From contig CAZJAH010000023.1 in assembly GCA_964544155.1 (NCBI GenBank), forward strand, positions 1-43,442: a stretch of DNA of 43,442 nt. Reading direction: 5' to 3'. Made by a program: the position numbers and the translations under genes. Positions 15,123-23,737 of the stretch are shown here, in pieces (the stretch's first letter is position 1; every line of letters starts with the position of its first letter). The stretch is from CAZJAH01 sp964544155 (lineage in GTDB: Bacteria > Bacteroidota > Ignavibacteria > Kapaibacteriales > UBA2268). The notes under the pieces were generated by a model. It was given only the letters and a program-made list of their open reading frames with translations, had not been told where the DNA came from and made no database searches.

Positions 15123-16472
15123 ATGAAACAAAAAATTTATTACGAATGTACCCAATGCGAAGCCCGGCACGCCGCCTGGACCGGCAGATGCACCAATTGC
15201 GGCGCCTGGAACAGCATTGTAGAAAAGACTTCCGCCGCATCGCTTAAATTAAAAAAAGTAAAAAGCAGCGCCGGAAAAGTTTTCCGCTTAGATGAGATAG
15301 AGCTGGGAGGCGAGGAAAGGATAGAAACCGGTATACGCGAGCTCGACCGAGTGCTGGGAGGCGGTATAATGCCGGGATCAATAATAATTGTAGGAGGCGA
15401 TCCCGGCATTGGCAAATCCACACTGATGCTGCAGTTATGCGGCCAGATGGAGGACGGTTCCAGTCTTTATGTTACCGGCGAGGAATCCCTCGCGCAAGTC
15501 AGGTACAGATCCATGCGTTTGCCTGATATAAAGGGCAGCCTCAGCGTAATGGCCGAAACAAATGCAGAAGCTATATTACAAACAATTAAAAGCACAGACG
15601 CCAAAGTTGTGGTTGTAGATTCGATTCAATCTATCTATTCGGATAATGTGGAATCCACACCGGGAAGTGTAGCGCAGCTCAGGGAATGTGCCGCCATGCT
15701 CATGCAGGCTGCTAAAACGACCGGCAAAGCCGTTTTCATAATCGGACATGTAACCAAGGAAGGCGTTATCGCCGGGCCAAAACTGCTTGAGCACATGGTT
15801 GATACCGTACTTCAATTCGAGGGCGAAAAAACTTATTCCTACAGGATACTGCGTTCGCTGAAGAACAGGTTCGGTTCAACTAATGAGATAGGTATATTCC
15901 GTATGGAAGAATCAGGTTTGCAGGAAGTAAAGAATCCAAGCGAGATTTTTCTGGCAGGATCGAAAACCGGTGAATCGGGCATTTCAATAGTTTCGGCAAT
16001 GGAAGGTACAAGGCCGCTTATGCTTGAGGTGCAGGCCCTTGTTACACAAACAAATTACGGTGTGCCCCAGAGAACAACCAACGGCTATGATGGGCGGCGG
16101 CTGCAAATGATACTCGCTGTTCTGGAAAAGAGGCTCGGATTGCAATTCCGAAGTTATGATGTATTCGTTAATATTGCCGGCGGTGTTTACATAAATGACC
16201 CGTCAGTAGATCTAGGGATAGCAGCGGCTTTGGTAAGTTCATTAAGAGATTCGCCCATTAGTCCGAAAACAGCTATAATAGGGGAAATAGGCCTTACCGG
16301 TGAGATACGCTCGGTTACTGCGATGGGCCAGAGAATAAGCGAAGCCGAAAAATTAGGTTTCGAAAAAATCGTTCTTCCATTAATAAAGGACGGGGATATA
16401 AAGAAAGGAAGGGATATTGAGCTGCTCCAAAGAGACCGCCTTTCCCTTGCTTTTCAGGATATTATGGCTTAA
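15123..16472 (+). CDS. radA: DNA repair protein RadA (Sms)
   Basis: 449 residues from the ATG at 15123; an in-frame TTG lies nine bases upstream at 15114. RadA is a RecA-like branch-migration helicase acting in recombinational repair. It has the N-terminal C4 zinc finger (C9, C12, C23, C26 in 'CTQC...CTNC'), Walker A 'GDPGIGKS' at 92-99, Walker B 'KVVVVDSIQ', the RadA-specific 'KNRFG' at 247-251 and a C-terminal Lon-protease-like domain ('VDLGIAAALVSS', 'GEIGLTGEIRSV'). The length is normal. A terminator follows at 16482. Confidence 0.96.
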   Translation: MKQKIYYECTQCEARHAAWTGRCTNCGAWNSIVEKTSAASLKLKKVKSSAGKVFRLDEIELGGEERIETGIRELDRVLGGGIMPGSIIIVGGDPGIGKSTLMLQLCGQMEDGSSLYVTGEESLAQVRYRSMRLPDIKGSLSVMAETNAEAILQTIKSTDAKVVVVDSIQSIYSDNVESTPGSVAQLRECAAMLMQAAKTTGKAVFIIGHVTKEGVIAGPKLLEHMVDTVLQFEGEKTYSYRILRSLKNRFGSTNEIGIFRMEESGLQEVKNPSEIFLAGSKTGESGISIVSAMEGTRPLMLEVQALVTQTNYGVPQRTTNGYDGRRLQMILAVLEKRLGLQFRSYDVFVNIAGGVYINDPSVDLGIAAALVSSLRDSPISPKTAIIGEIGLTGEIRSVTAMGQRISEAEKLGFEKIVLPLIKDGDIKKGRDIELLQRDRLSLAFQDIMA

Positions 16473-16481
16473 CTCCCCGGA

Positions 16482-16503
16482 AAGGCTGTTAGCCTTATTT
16501 TTG
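16482..16503 (+). terminator. Rho-independent terminator after radA
   Basis: AAGGCT, loop GTT, AGCCTT, then ATTTTTG. The 6-bp stem starts ten bases after the radA stop codon. It is short and therefore probably only partly efficient. Confidence 0.55.
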
Positions 16504-16542
16504 TTAAATTGCAGTTTACTTTACCCATAATAGGTAACAAAT

Positions 16543-17856
16543 ATGTTTGAGAATATCATCAAAGCGAAAACCGAAGAACTAATAAGCCGGCTCGCGGAAA
16601 GCGGCTACCCCGATAATCCGGGCGATCTCAGCAGGTCGTCTATAGATAAAGGCTTCCTGGCATTTTTGCAGGGGCATTTCCAGTGGTCGTCGTATTATAT
16701 TTGCAATGCCGTGCTAAATTTGTCAGGCAGAAAAGATGATATTCTTGAAATAGAAAACAAGATAGCATGGAATCTTTCTGTGTCCGAAAGCGAACTAAAA
16801 GACCTCGCCGGGAAATACGCCCGGCTGAAGGCCAATTACCTCATCAGGCCGGTATTTACACTAAAGAGATTTATCTTCAGGGAATCTCCGGTAATGCAGC
16901 TCAGAGCTATAGGCTTAAAGCTTATGTTTTTTGCAGGATATGATGAAAATATCAAACATCTGAAAAAAGAACTGAGCTCTTATGAAGGCCAGACAATGAA
17001 GATGTCTGCGTTCAGCTCACTGCTGGAAGAAGCTTTTTCTACCATAAGTGCCAGCGGGTTTAATTCTCTCAGCTACTTCTTCGGAAGCCCGAACATTCCC
17101 ATAGAGGCGGCTTTCATACTCGCTGATGACCTAAGGAAAAAACACAGCGCTGATGCTATCCAAAAGAAAATGTCTGCCGGTGAGAAATACTTGGATATCG
17201 ATGATCTTGCTTTACTAATTAATCCTGATGGTATAGAGCAGGAAATCAATAATGATGATATTAGAACCTCTGAAATCCCCGAGAAATCTGAAAGTGCCCA
17301 GCCCGTTCAAAAAGAACATACGGGCGGATCAGACGAAGAACTGAAAGATATGCAGGAAACAATTGATGACGCCATTGAAAAATTAAGCCGGCTTGTTACC
17401 GGCGCTTCATCAGAAGAGGAAGATGATGAAGAGGAGGATTACTTTGACATACCGATGGCTCAAACAGGCGATCCGCTCAAAGATGAGCTTATTCAGATAG
17501 TCAGCGGAATGATAGAATCAAAAAAAGTGCCGGAACCCGAAGAAGAGCAGGAGAAGCAAAAAACAATCGGTGAAGAGATCATCGAAGGCCGGGAAGAAGC
17601 CGCAAAAGAAAATGCCCGGGGGATTATTCCCGAAAATATCGATTTAATAGTAAATCCGGATAAGGCATCTGCTGAAAGCGGCTCTGAGCCTGAAGATGAG
17701 ATGGATATAGATACTTTTGAATCACTGCAGGAAATGCACGAAATAGCACAGGGTAGAGGAGACAGCCCGGACGACAGGGAAAAATTTATAGGCGAAGAAG
17801 AATTTGATGAAGAAAACCTCAATAGCAGCGAGGAACAGGAAAGGCAGGATAAATGA
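16543..17856 (+). CDS. Protein of unknown function with acidic disordered C-terminus, coupled to obgE
   Basis: 437 residues, no signal peptide or membrane segment. Residues 1 to about 230 look folded and helical ('FQWSSYYICNAVLNLSGRK', 'FTLKRFIFRESPVMQLRA'). From about 235 to the end the sequence is very acidic and low in hydrophobics, with a 'SEEEDDEEEDYFDIP' patch near 287-301, so it is probably disordered. The stop overlaps the obgE ATG in ATGA, implying translational coupling. That suggests a job linked to Obg or ribosome assembly, but no domain supports this directly. I recognise no family. Confidence 0.75.
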   Translation: MFENIIKAKTEELISRLAESGYPDNPGDLSRSSIDKGFLAFLQGHFQWSSYYICNAVLNLSGRKDDILEIENKIAWNLSVSESELKDLAGKYARLKANYLIRPVFTLKRFIFRESPVMQLRAIGLKLMFFAGYDENIKHLKKELSSYEGQTMKMSAFSSLLEEAFSTISASGFNSLSYFFGSPNIPIEAAFILADDLRKKHSADAIQKKMSAGEKYLDIDDLALLINPDGIEQEINNDDIRTSEIPEKSESAQPVQKEHTGGSDEELKDMQETIDDAIEKLSRLVTGASSEEEDDEEEDYFDIPMAQTGDPLKDELIQIVSGMIESKKVPEPEEEQEKQKTIGEEIIEGREEAAKENARGIIPENIDLIVNPDKASAESGSEPEDEMDIDTFESLQEMHEIAQGRGDSPDDREKFIGEEEFDEENLNSSEEQERQDK

Positions 17857-18869
17857 AATTTATTGATACAGCAAAGATTTACGTAAAATCAGGTGACGGC
17901 GGCGACGGGCATGTAAGCTTCAGGAAGGAAAAATATGTTCCCAAGGGAGGCCCTGACGGCGGTAATGGCGGAAAGGGCGGAGATGTCATCTTCAAAGCAA
18001 GCCGCCATATCAATACCCTGATAGATTTTTATTATAAAAGGCATTACCCGGCAGAAGACGGATTACCCGGCGGTAAAGCACGTAAAACAGGCAAGAGCGG
18101 CAAGGACGCCGTTATCAAAGTGCCTGTGGGGACGGTTGTTTATGATGATAATACAGGCGAAGCATTAGCCGACCTCAGCAGCGATGGACAGAAAGAAATC
18201 CTGGCCAAAGGCGGTAATGGCGGATTCGGCAACGCGGAATTCGCAACCCCTACAAACCGTGCCCCACGCCATGCCAATCCCGGCCAGCCCGGAACGGAAC
18301 TGGAGTTAAGGCTGGAGCTAAAGCTTCTGGCAGATGTTGGCCTGGTTGGATTTCCTAATGCCGGTAAATCAACTCTTATCTCTACAATTTCCGCCGCGAA
18401 GCCGAAAATTGCGGAATATCCCTTTACCACACTTATCCCAAACCTTGGGGTAGTTAGAATTGATGAATCCAAGAGCTTTGTTGTTGCGGATATACCCGGA
18501 CTTATACAGGGTGCCTCCGAAGGAAAAGGCCTTGGCATACAATTTCTCAGGCATGTGGAAAGGACCGCTGTGCTGGTTTTCCTGATCGAATCCATATCAA
18601 AAGACCCTGTGAATGATTACGCCATACTAAAAAATGAGCTGGAAACTTATAATCCTGAGATGGCTTACAAAAGCAGAATAATCTGCATTAGTAAGAGCGA
18701 TATTATCCACCCCGATAAACTGGACGAACTGCAAAGCCTTAAATTCCCAGGATACAGGCCCAAGCCGATGATCATTTCATCAGCTACAATGCAGAATATG
18801 GATAAACTGAAGTTTGAAATTTGGAAAAAGATCGAAAAGGTACGTGAGAATCAATCTCAGGATACCTGA
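17853..18869 (+). CDS. obgE: GTPase Obg/CgtA
   Basis: 338 residues. Obg is an essential GTPase in 50S subunit maturation and stress control. The glycine-rich Obg fold covers about 1-157 ('SGDGGDGHVSFRKEKYVPKG', 'GGNGGKGGDV'). The G domain has G1 'GFPNAGKST' (about 166-174), G2 'TTLIPNLG', G3 'DIPGLIQGASEGKGLG' and G4 'SKSD' (280-283), where Asn of the usual NKxD is replaced by Ser. Its start overlaps the upstream acidic protein gene by 4 bp, and tex follows 33 bp later. The C-terminus stops just after the G domain, so the optional OCT domain is absent. Confidence 0.96.
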   Translation: MKFIDTAKIYVKSGDGGDGHVSFRKEKYVPKGGPDGGNGGKGGDVIFKASRHINTLIDFYYKRHYPAEDGLPGGKARKTGKSGKDAVIKVPVGTVVYDDNTGEALADLSSDGQKEILAKGGNGGFGNAEFATPTNRAPRHANPGQPGTELELRLELKLLADVGLVGFPNAGKSTLISTISAAKPKIAEYPFTTLIPNLGVVRIDESKSFVVADIPGLIQGASEGKGLGIQFLRHVERTAVLVFLIESISKDPVNDYAILKNELETYNPEMAYKSRIICISKSDIIHPDKLDELQSLKFPGYRPKPMIISSATMQNMDKLKFEIWKKIEKVRENQSQDT

Positions 18870-18902
18870 AATCATTAAAACAGTTCTTAATTACGGAGAA
18901 TA

Positions 18903-21146
18903 ATGGAAAGGCACGACCTTATCAGGATAGTCATATCCGAACTGAATATAAAAGAATGGCAGGCGGATAATGCCTTAAAACTCAGGGATGATAAAGCCAC
19001 AATCCCTTTTATCGCAAGGTACCGAAAGGAAAAAACCGGAAATCTCGACGAAAACCAGATCAGAGAGCTGTTTGACAGGTTTGATTATCTGAGCGAACTT
19101 GAGGACAGAAAGAAAACAATCCTCGATTCGATTAATTCCCAGGGCAAATTAACTGACGAGCTTAAGAATAAGATAAATGCCTGCTTAAAGAAAACAGAGC
19201 TGGAAGATCTTTATCTGCCATATAAACCCAAAAAACGCACCAGGGCAGTTATCGCCAGAGAAAAAGGCCTGGAGCCGCTCGCGGAAGAGATAGCAGGATA
19301 CAACACAAAAGAAAGCCCCGCCGTAGAGCTGTCAAAGCTTGCTGAAAAATATATTGATCCCGAAAAGGAAGTCAACACAATTGCCGAGGCACTGAGCGGT
19401 GCTAATGATATAATCGCGGAAGCGATAGGCGAAAATGCGCAGTACAGGTCATGGCTCAGAGAGCAGCTATTGACAAAAGGGATATTTAAATCAAAAATAA
19501 AAAGCGAGCACGAAGAAGGCACAACCAAGTACGAGGCTTACCGCGAATTTGAAGTGCCGGTACAGAAAATAACTCCGCATGTTATGCTGGCACTGCGCCG
19601 CGGAGAAAGCGAAGGCGTAATTAACCTAGACCTTTCAATAGATGAAGAGGAAATACTCGGTTATTTTGAATTTAAGCAGATACTCTCGGATAACTCGGAG
19701 TTAAGGGAATTTTACCAAAAAGCTGTAAAAGAAGCTTACACGCGCCTGATGAAGCATTCTATCATTGGAGAGATTAGGCTTTTAAAGAAGAATGAAGCCG
19801 ATGAAGCTTCAATAAAAGTATTTGAATCGAATCTGAGACAGATATTGCTGTCGGCACCGGCCGGAATGAAGCCTGCCATCGGCATCGATCCGGGATTCCG
19901 CACGGGCTGCAAGGTAGCCGTTCTCGACGGTACGGGAAAGTATATTGAATATAATGCGATCTATCCCTTCAATTCCGAAAATGAAAAAAAGAAAGCTGCA
20001 TCATACCTGAAGGATATGATCGAAAAGCACGGCATTGAGCTCATTGCCATCGGCAACGGCACGGCAGGCAGGGAAACGGATGCTTTCGTATCAGCGCTGC
20101 TTGATGAACTCGATAAAAAGCCCGTCAAAGTTATGGTAAATGAGTCGGGCGCGTCGGTATATTCAGCGAGCAAAACCGCTAATGAAGAATTCCCCGAACT
20201 CGACCTGACTGTAAGGGGCGCGATTAGCATCGGCAGGCGCCTGCAGGATCCTCTGGCTGAACTTGTTAAGATCGATCCTAAATCAATCGGAGTAGGGCAG
20301 TATCAGCACGACGTCGACCAAAAACTTCTCAAGAAAAATCTCGAAGAGACTGTTGAAAGCTGCGTTAATTATGTGGGTGTAGATTTGAACACTGCTTCAG
20401 GAGAATTACTTACTTATGTTTCGGGTATCACTAAATCTGTCGCTAATGAAATCGTTCAGTTCCGAAATAAGAACGGCGCATTTAAGGAAAGAAAACAACT
20501 GCTGGAAGTACCCAAGTTTGGGAACAAAACTTTTGAACAGGCTGCCGGATTTCTCAGGATTAGGGACGGCATAAATATTCTCGATAATACCGCTGTTCAC
20601 CCGGAAAGCTATAAGATAGTGGAAAGCATTGCAAAAGACCTCGGATTGAAGCCTGCAGATATCCCTTCCGGCGCGGAAAAGCTTAGTTCTATCGATATTA
20701 AAAAATATTTTACTGAAGAAGCCGGCGAGCACACTCTTATCGATATAATTGAAGAGCTGAAAAAGCCCGGCAGGGATCCAAGGGATGAATTCGAATACGC
20801 CAGGTTCAAAGAAGGTATAAATGAAATAAAAGACCTCCGCGAAGGAATGATCCTGGAAGGCGTTGTGACCAATATCACCAATTTCGGCGCTTTTGTGGAT
20901 ATCGGAGTGCACCAGGACGGCCTGGTACACATTTCCGAAATGGCCGACAGGTTCATTAAAGATACGACTAAGGTAGTAAAAGTCGGCCAGATAGTTCAGG
21001 TCAAAGTCCTTGATGTTAATGAAAAGCTTAAGAGGATAAACCTATCCATGAAGCAGGCTTCCGACGGCAAGCCCAAAGACAAAAAGCAGAAAAGCAAGGA
21101 CTTTTCTGTGGATGACCTAAAGAAGAAATTCGCAATTAACCAATAA
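18903..21146 (+). CDS. tex: Tex/YhgF family S1 RNA-binding protein
   Basis: 747 residues, a normal Tex length. The order is Tex N-terminal helical domain ('FIARYRKEKTGNLDENQIRE'), YqgF/RNase H-like domain at about 325 ('AIGIDPGFRTGCKVAVLDG'), helix-hairpin-helix region near 495 ('VDLNTASGELLTYVSGI') and a C-terminal S1 domain at about 643-712 ('LEGVVTNITNFGAFVDIGV', 'GLVHISEM'), ending in a short Lys-rich tail. Tex binds nucleic acid and affects transcription or RNA metabolism; the precise role varies among bacteria. It has a GGAGAATA Shine-Dalgarno and is probably in one operon with obgE. A terminator follows at 21161. Confidence 0.95.
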   Translation: MERHDLIRIVISELNIKEWQADNALKLRDDKATIPFIARYRKEKTGNLDENQIRELFDRFDYLSELEDRKKTILDSINSQGKLTDELKNKINACLKKTELEDLYLPYKPKKRTRAVIAREKGLEPLAEEIAGYNTKESPAVELSKLAEKYIDPEKEVNTIAEALSGANDIIAEAIGENAQYRSWLREQLLTKGIFKSKIKSEHEEGTTKYEAYREFEVPVQKITPHVMLALRRGESEGVINLDLSIDEEEILGYFEFKQILSDNSELREFYQKAVKEAYTRLMKHSIIGEIRLLKKNEADEASIKVFESNLRQILLSAPAGMKPAIGIDPGFRTGCKVAVLDGTGKYIEYNAIYPFNSENEKKKAASYLKDMIEKHGIELIAIGNGTAGRETDAFVSALLDELDKKPVKVMVNESGASVYSASKTANEEFPELDLTVRGAISIGRRLQDPLAELVKIDPKSIGVGQYQHDVDQKLLKKNLEETVESCVNYVGVDLNTASGELLTYVSGITKSVANEIVQFRNKNGAFKERKQLLEVPKFGNKTFEQAAGFLRIRDGINILDNTAVHPESYKIVESIAKDLGLKPADIPSGAEKLSSIDIKKYFTEEAGEHTLIDIIEELKKPGRDPRDEFEYARFKEGINEIKDLREGMILEGVVTNITNFGAFVDIGVHQDGLVHISEMADRFIKDTTKVVKVGQIVQVKVLDVNEKLKRINLSMKQASDGKPKDKKQKSKDFSVDDLKKKFAINQ

Positions 21147-21160
21147 AATAATATCAGAAC

Positions 21161-21185
21161 AAGGGGCTTTTAGGCCCCTTATTCG
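21161..21185 (+). terminator. Terminator after tex
   Basis: A strong hairpin, AAGGGGC-TTTTAG-GCCCCTT, begins 15 bases after the tex stop. It is followed by ATTCGTTT, a weak T-run, so termination may be partial, but the stem and position fit a gene-end terminator. Confidence 0.65.
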
Positions 21186-21379
21186 TTTGCCGGTTTATTG
21201 AATACTTATTTGTTTCAAATCTCTCAATTTTTAACTTTATCCCTCTAAGTATACCCCCATAATTAATTAGATCTGAACTAAATATATTCTACATATTAAA
21301 ATTAATCAATTAAATTTGCGTGTATAAGATAAGAATATGTAATAATTAATAATTATATACACATAGAAAGGCTTTAGGC

Positions 21380-23542
21380 ATGAGGAAATTACTACTACTT
21401 TTATTATTTTTCGTTGTATCATTGTCGTTTATTCCCAATGAAGCGAAAGCACAAAGCGAGCCTAACAGGCTGGCATTCGGAGTTAATTACGGCCTGATCA
21501 AATACTGGGGCGAATTTACCGATAATCAGTTCTGGTTTGGAGGAGACCTGTTCCTCAGGTATAATATCTTTTCCCAACTATCCTTGCAGGCTACCTTCGG
21601 ACTGGCAAACATGAGATATAAAACCGGAGAAGAAGCCCAAAGTAAATACCCGGAATATTTCGAACTTTATGATGATTTCGGAGTTGATATTAATGACAAG
21701 AATTCAGTCAGGATAAATACTTATGAAATGTATATTTCATATAATTTATTTTCGCATGAACCATTCGTGCCATACATATTTGCTGGCGCGGGCCTGATGA
21801 ATTATGAACCAAAATCCGGCGATACAGGCTATGACGGAGCGCTGCCTAATAATATAGACGGCGCTTACGAGAAAACCCAGCTCGTTATTCCCGTGGGAAT
21901 TGGTTTTGAATCATACCTGACTGATAACCTGGTTCTCAATGGCAGGGGGACATTCAGATTGACCGGTACGGATTATCTGGATGATTACGCTTCACCCGAC
22001 AGTGATGATGATGTATTCGTGACATTTGGCCTGGGGCTTTCCTATTACATCTTAGGCGATGCCGATTATGATAATGACGGCCTGACTAACGGTGAAGAAA
22101 AGAAACTCGGCACAGACCCGCGTGATCCTGATACTGACGGTGACGGCCTTGAAGACGGCGCTGAAGTTAATGTGCACCACTCCGATCCACTCAAGCAGGA
22201 TACAGACGGCGATAACCTAAATGATTACGATGAAGTTATGCAGTATAATACTTCACCTGTAAAAGCCGATACCGATTCCGACGGCCTTAACGATGGCGAA
22301 GAAATCGCAAGGAAAACTGATCCTTTAAACGCAGATACTGATAATGACCGCCTGCTTGACGGCGATGAGGTAAAGAAACACGAAACTGATCCCCTGGATG
22401 ACGATACGGACGGCGATACTCTTATTGACGGAGATGAAGTTCTAAAATACTCTACTAACCCAAAAGCCATGGATTCTGATAATGACGGCCTAAATGACGG
22501 CGATGAAGTTAATATTCATAAAACCAATCCGGCCTCAGCGGATTCGGATGATGACAGCCTGAAGGACGGCGCTGAAATCAAGACGCATAAAACTGACCCC
22601 AACAACCCGGATACCGATGGTGACGGTCTTAATGACGGCGCGGAAATAAACGAGCACGGCACAGATCCGAAAAATACTGATACAGACGGTGACCAGCTGG
22701 CTGACGGAGATGAAATAAGAAAACATAAGACTAATCCGCTGAATGAGGATTCAGACAGGGACGGCCTTAACGACTCCGAGGAAGTAACATCACATGAGAC
22801 CGATCCAAATAATCCGGATTCAGATGGCGACGGACTCAAAGACGGTGACGAAGTACTCAAACATAAAACAGATCCACTTGCCACAGATACTGATGATGAC
22901 CGGGTTCCCGACGGCGATGAGGTTAATAAATACAAAACAGATCCCCTTGTGGCCGATACTGATAATGACCAACTGAGCGACGGAGCGGAAGTATTCGATA
23001 CAAAAACGGATCCGAATAATCCTGATACAGACGGTGATACAATTTTAGACGGTGAGGACGACTGTCCGCACGTAGCCGGCGAACCGAGCGAAGAACAAGG
23101 CGAAAACGGATGCCCTAAAGCTCCGGAAATCGGTACAAAGGTTGACTTCCCTGATATTCTGTTTATTGTGGATTCTGATAAATTTAATTACGATATGCCT
23201 CAAACATCAAGGAATCTTGCGAAACTGTTGGAATATATCAATCAATGCGAGGGCCTTCAGGTAATGATCGAAGGACATGCTTCCGCCGAAGGCAGTGATG
23301 AATATAATCAGAAGCTTTCCGAACGCAGAGCCAAAAAGGTAAGGGAATGGCTGATCGAGCAGGGTGTTTCATCTGATAAAATTGCCGGATTTATTGGCTA
23401 TGGTGAATCCCGTCCAAAGGTTCCGGAACCTGAAGGTAAAGAATTAAATGATATTTCGAAGGAAGAATTGGAAAACATCCGCAAGGAGAATAGAAGGATC
23501 ACGATAGAAGTCACTAAAACATGTGACCAGAATAGAAGGTAA
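21380..23542 (+). CDS. OmpA-family outer-membrane protein with thrombospondin type 3 repeats
   Basis: 720 residues. A signal peptide (1 to about 24, ending AKA) is followed by a small beta-barrel domain with aromatic/Gly alternation (about 28-225). Then come about 15 Asp-rich thrombospondin type 3 repeats (229 to about 562) and an OmpA peptidoglycan-binding domain (about 590-718, 'VMIEGHASAEGSDEYNQKL', 'SERRAKKVREWL', 'ENRRITIEV'). The repeats should bind calcium and form a stiff spacer between barrel and cell wall. In the OmpA domain the usual GHTD reads GHAS, so the Asp that normally contacts diaminopimelate is missing. A TAAATTTG (21311-21318) 60 bp upstream resembles a Bacteroidota -7 box. 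The gene is flanked by terminators and is probably monocistronic. Confidence 0.92.
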   Translation: MRKLLLLLLFFVVSLSFIPNEAKAQSEPNRLAFGVNYGLIKYWGEFTDNQFWFGGDLFLRYNIFSQLSLQATFGLANMRYKTGEEAQSKYPEYFELYDDFGVDINDKNSVRINTYEMYISYNLFSHEPFVPYIFAGAGLMNYEPKSGDTGYDGALPNNIDGAYEKTQLVIPVGIGFESYLTDNLVLNGRGTFRLTGTDYLDDYASPDSDDDVFVTFGLGLSYYILGDADYDNDGLTNGEEKKLGTDPRDPDTDGDGLEDGAEVNVHHSDPLKQDTDGDNLNDYDEVMQYNTSPVKADTDSDGLNDGEEIARKTDPLNADTDNDRLLDGDEVKKHETDPLDDDTDGDTLIDGDEVLKYSTNPKAMDSDNDGLNDGDEVNIHKTNPASADSDDDSLKDGAEIKTHKTDPNNPDTDGDGLNDGAEINEHGTDPKNTDTDGDQLADGDEIRKHKTNPLNEDSDRDGLNDSEEVTSHETDPNNPDSDGDGLKDGDEVLKHKTDPLATDTDDDRVPDGDEVNKYKTDPLVADTDNDQLSDGAEVFDTKTDPNNPDTDGDTILDGEDDCPHVAGEPSEEQGENGCPKAPEIGTKVDFPDILFIVDSDKFNYDMPQTSRNLAKLLEYINQCEGLQVMIEGHASAEGSDEYNQKLSERRAKKVREWLIEQGVSSDKIAGFIGYGESRPKVPEPEGKELNDISKEELENIRKENRRITIEVTKTCDQNRR
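22064..23065 (+). repeat. About 15 tandem 66-69-bp repeats coding thrombospondin type 3 units
   Basis: Fourteen full units of 22-23 residues (consensus DTDGDGLNDGDEVxxHKTDPxxx) and a final partial unit run from Asp229 to about residue 562. Each contains the DxDxDG-type calcium ligand pattern. Units differ at DNA level, so this is an old expansion rather than recent slippage. Some units carry substitutions at the glycine (DTDNDR, DTDDDR, DSDDDS), so not every site may bind calcium equally. Confidence 0.93.
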
Positions 23543-23563
23543 GCCTAAGTTTTTTAATAAAAT

Positions 23564-23596
23564 ACAGCCCGGGGTTATTGCCTCGGGCTGTTTTAT
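23564..23596 (+). terminator. Terminator after the OmpA-family gene
   Basis: ACAGCCCG / CGGGCTGT forms a perfect 8-bp stem around a 13-base loop and is followed by TTTTATTG. It lies 21 bases after the stop codon. The A-rich left flank means it could also help stop transcription coming from the convergent prolyl oligopeptidase gene. Confidence 0.8.
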
Positions 23597-23737
23597 TGTC
23601 ATTTTAAGTAATTGTCTTCTTCTTTGAATAATCGAAACATCGCAGCCCTGATATTTGCCTAACGTTACTTAGGGCGTTGTAGAAGCCGTTTAGGGTTTTA
23701 TTCCCTAACCGCCTGCCCGATTTATCAACATTGTTAA

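Noticed and set aside
22225..22935. Minus-strand Ser-rich ORFs within the OmpA gene
   Set aside because: They are the antisense reading of the Asp/Gly calcium repeats and have no starts or ribosome sites of their own.
23685..23712. TTAGGG-TTTTATT-CCCTAA hairpin downstream of the prolyl oligopeptidase gene
   Set aside because: The stem is only 6 bp, with a mismatch beyond and no T-run on the minus strand, so it is not a convincing terminator.
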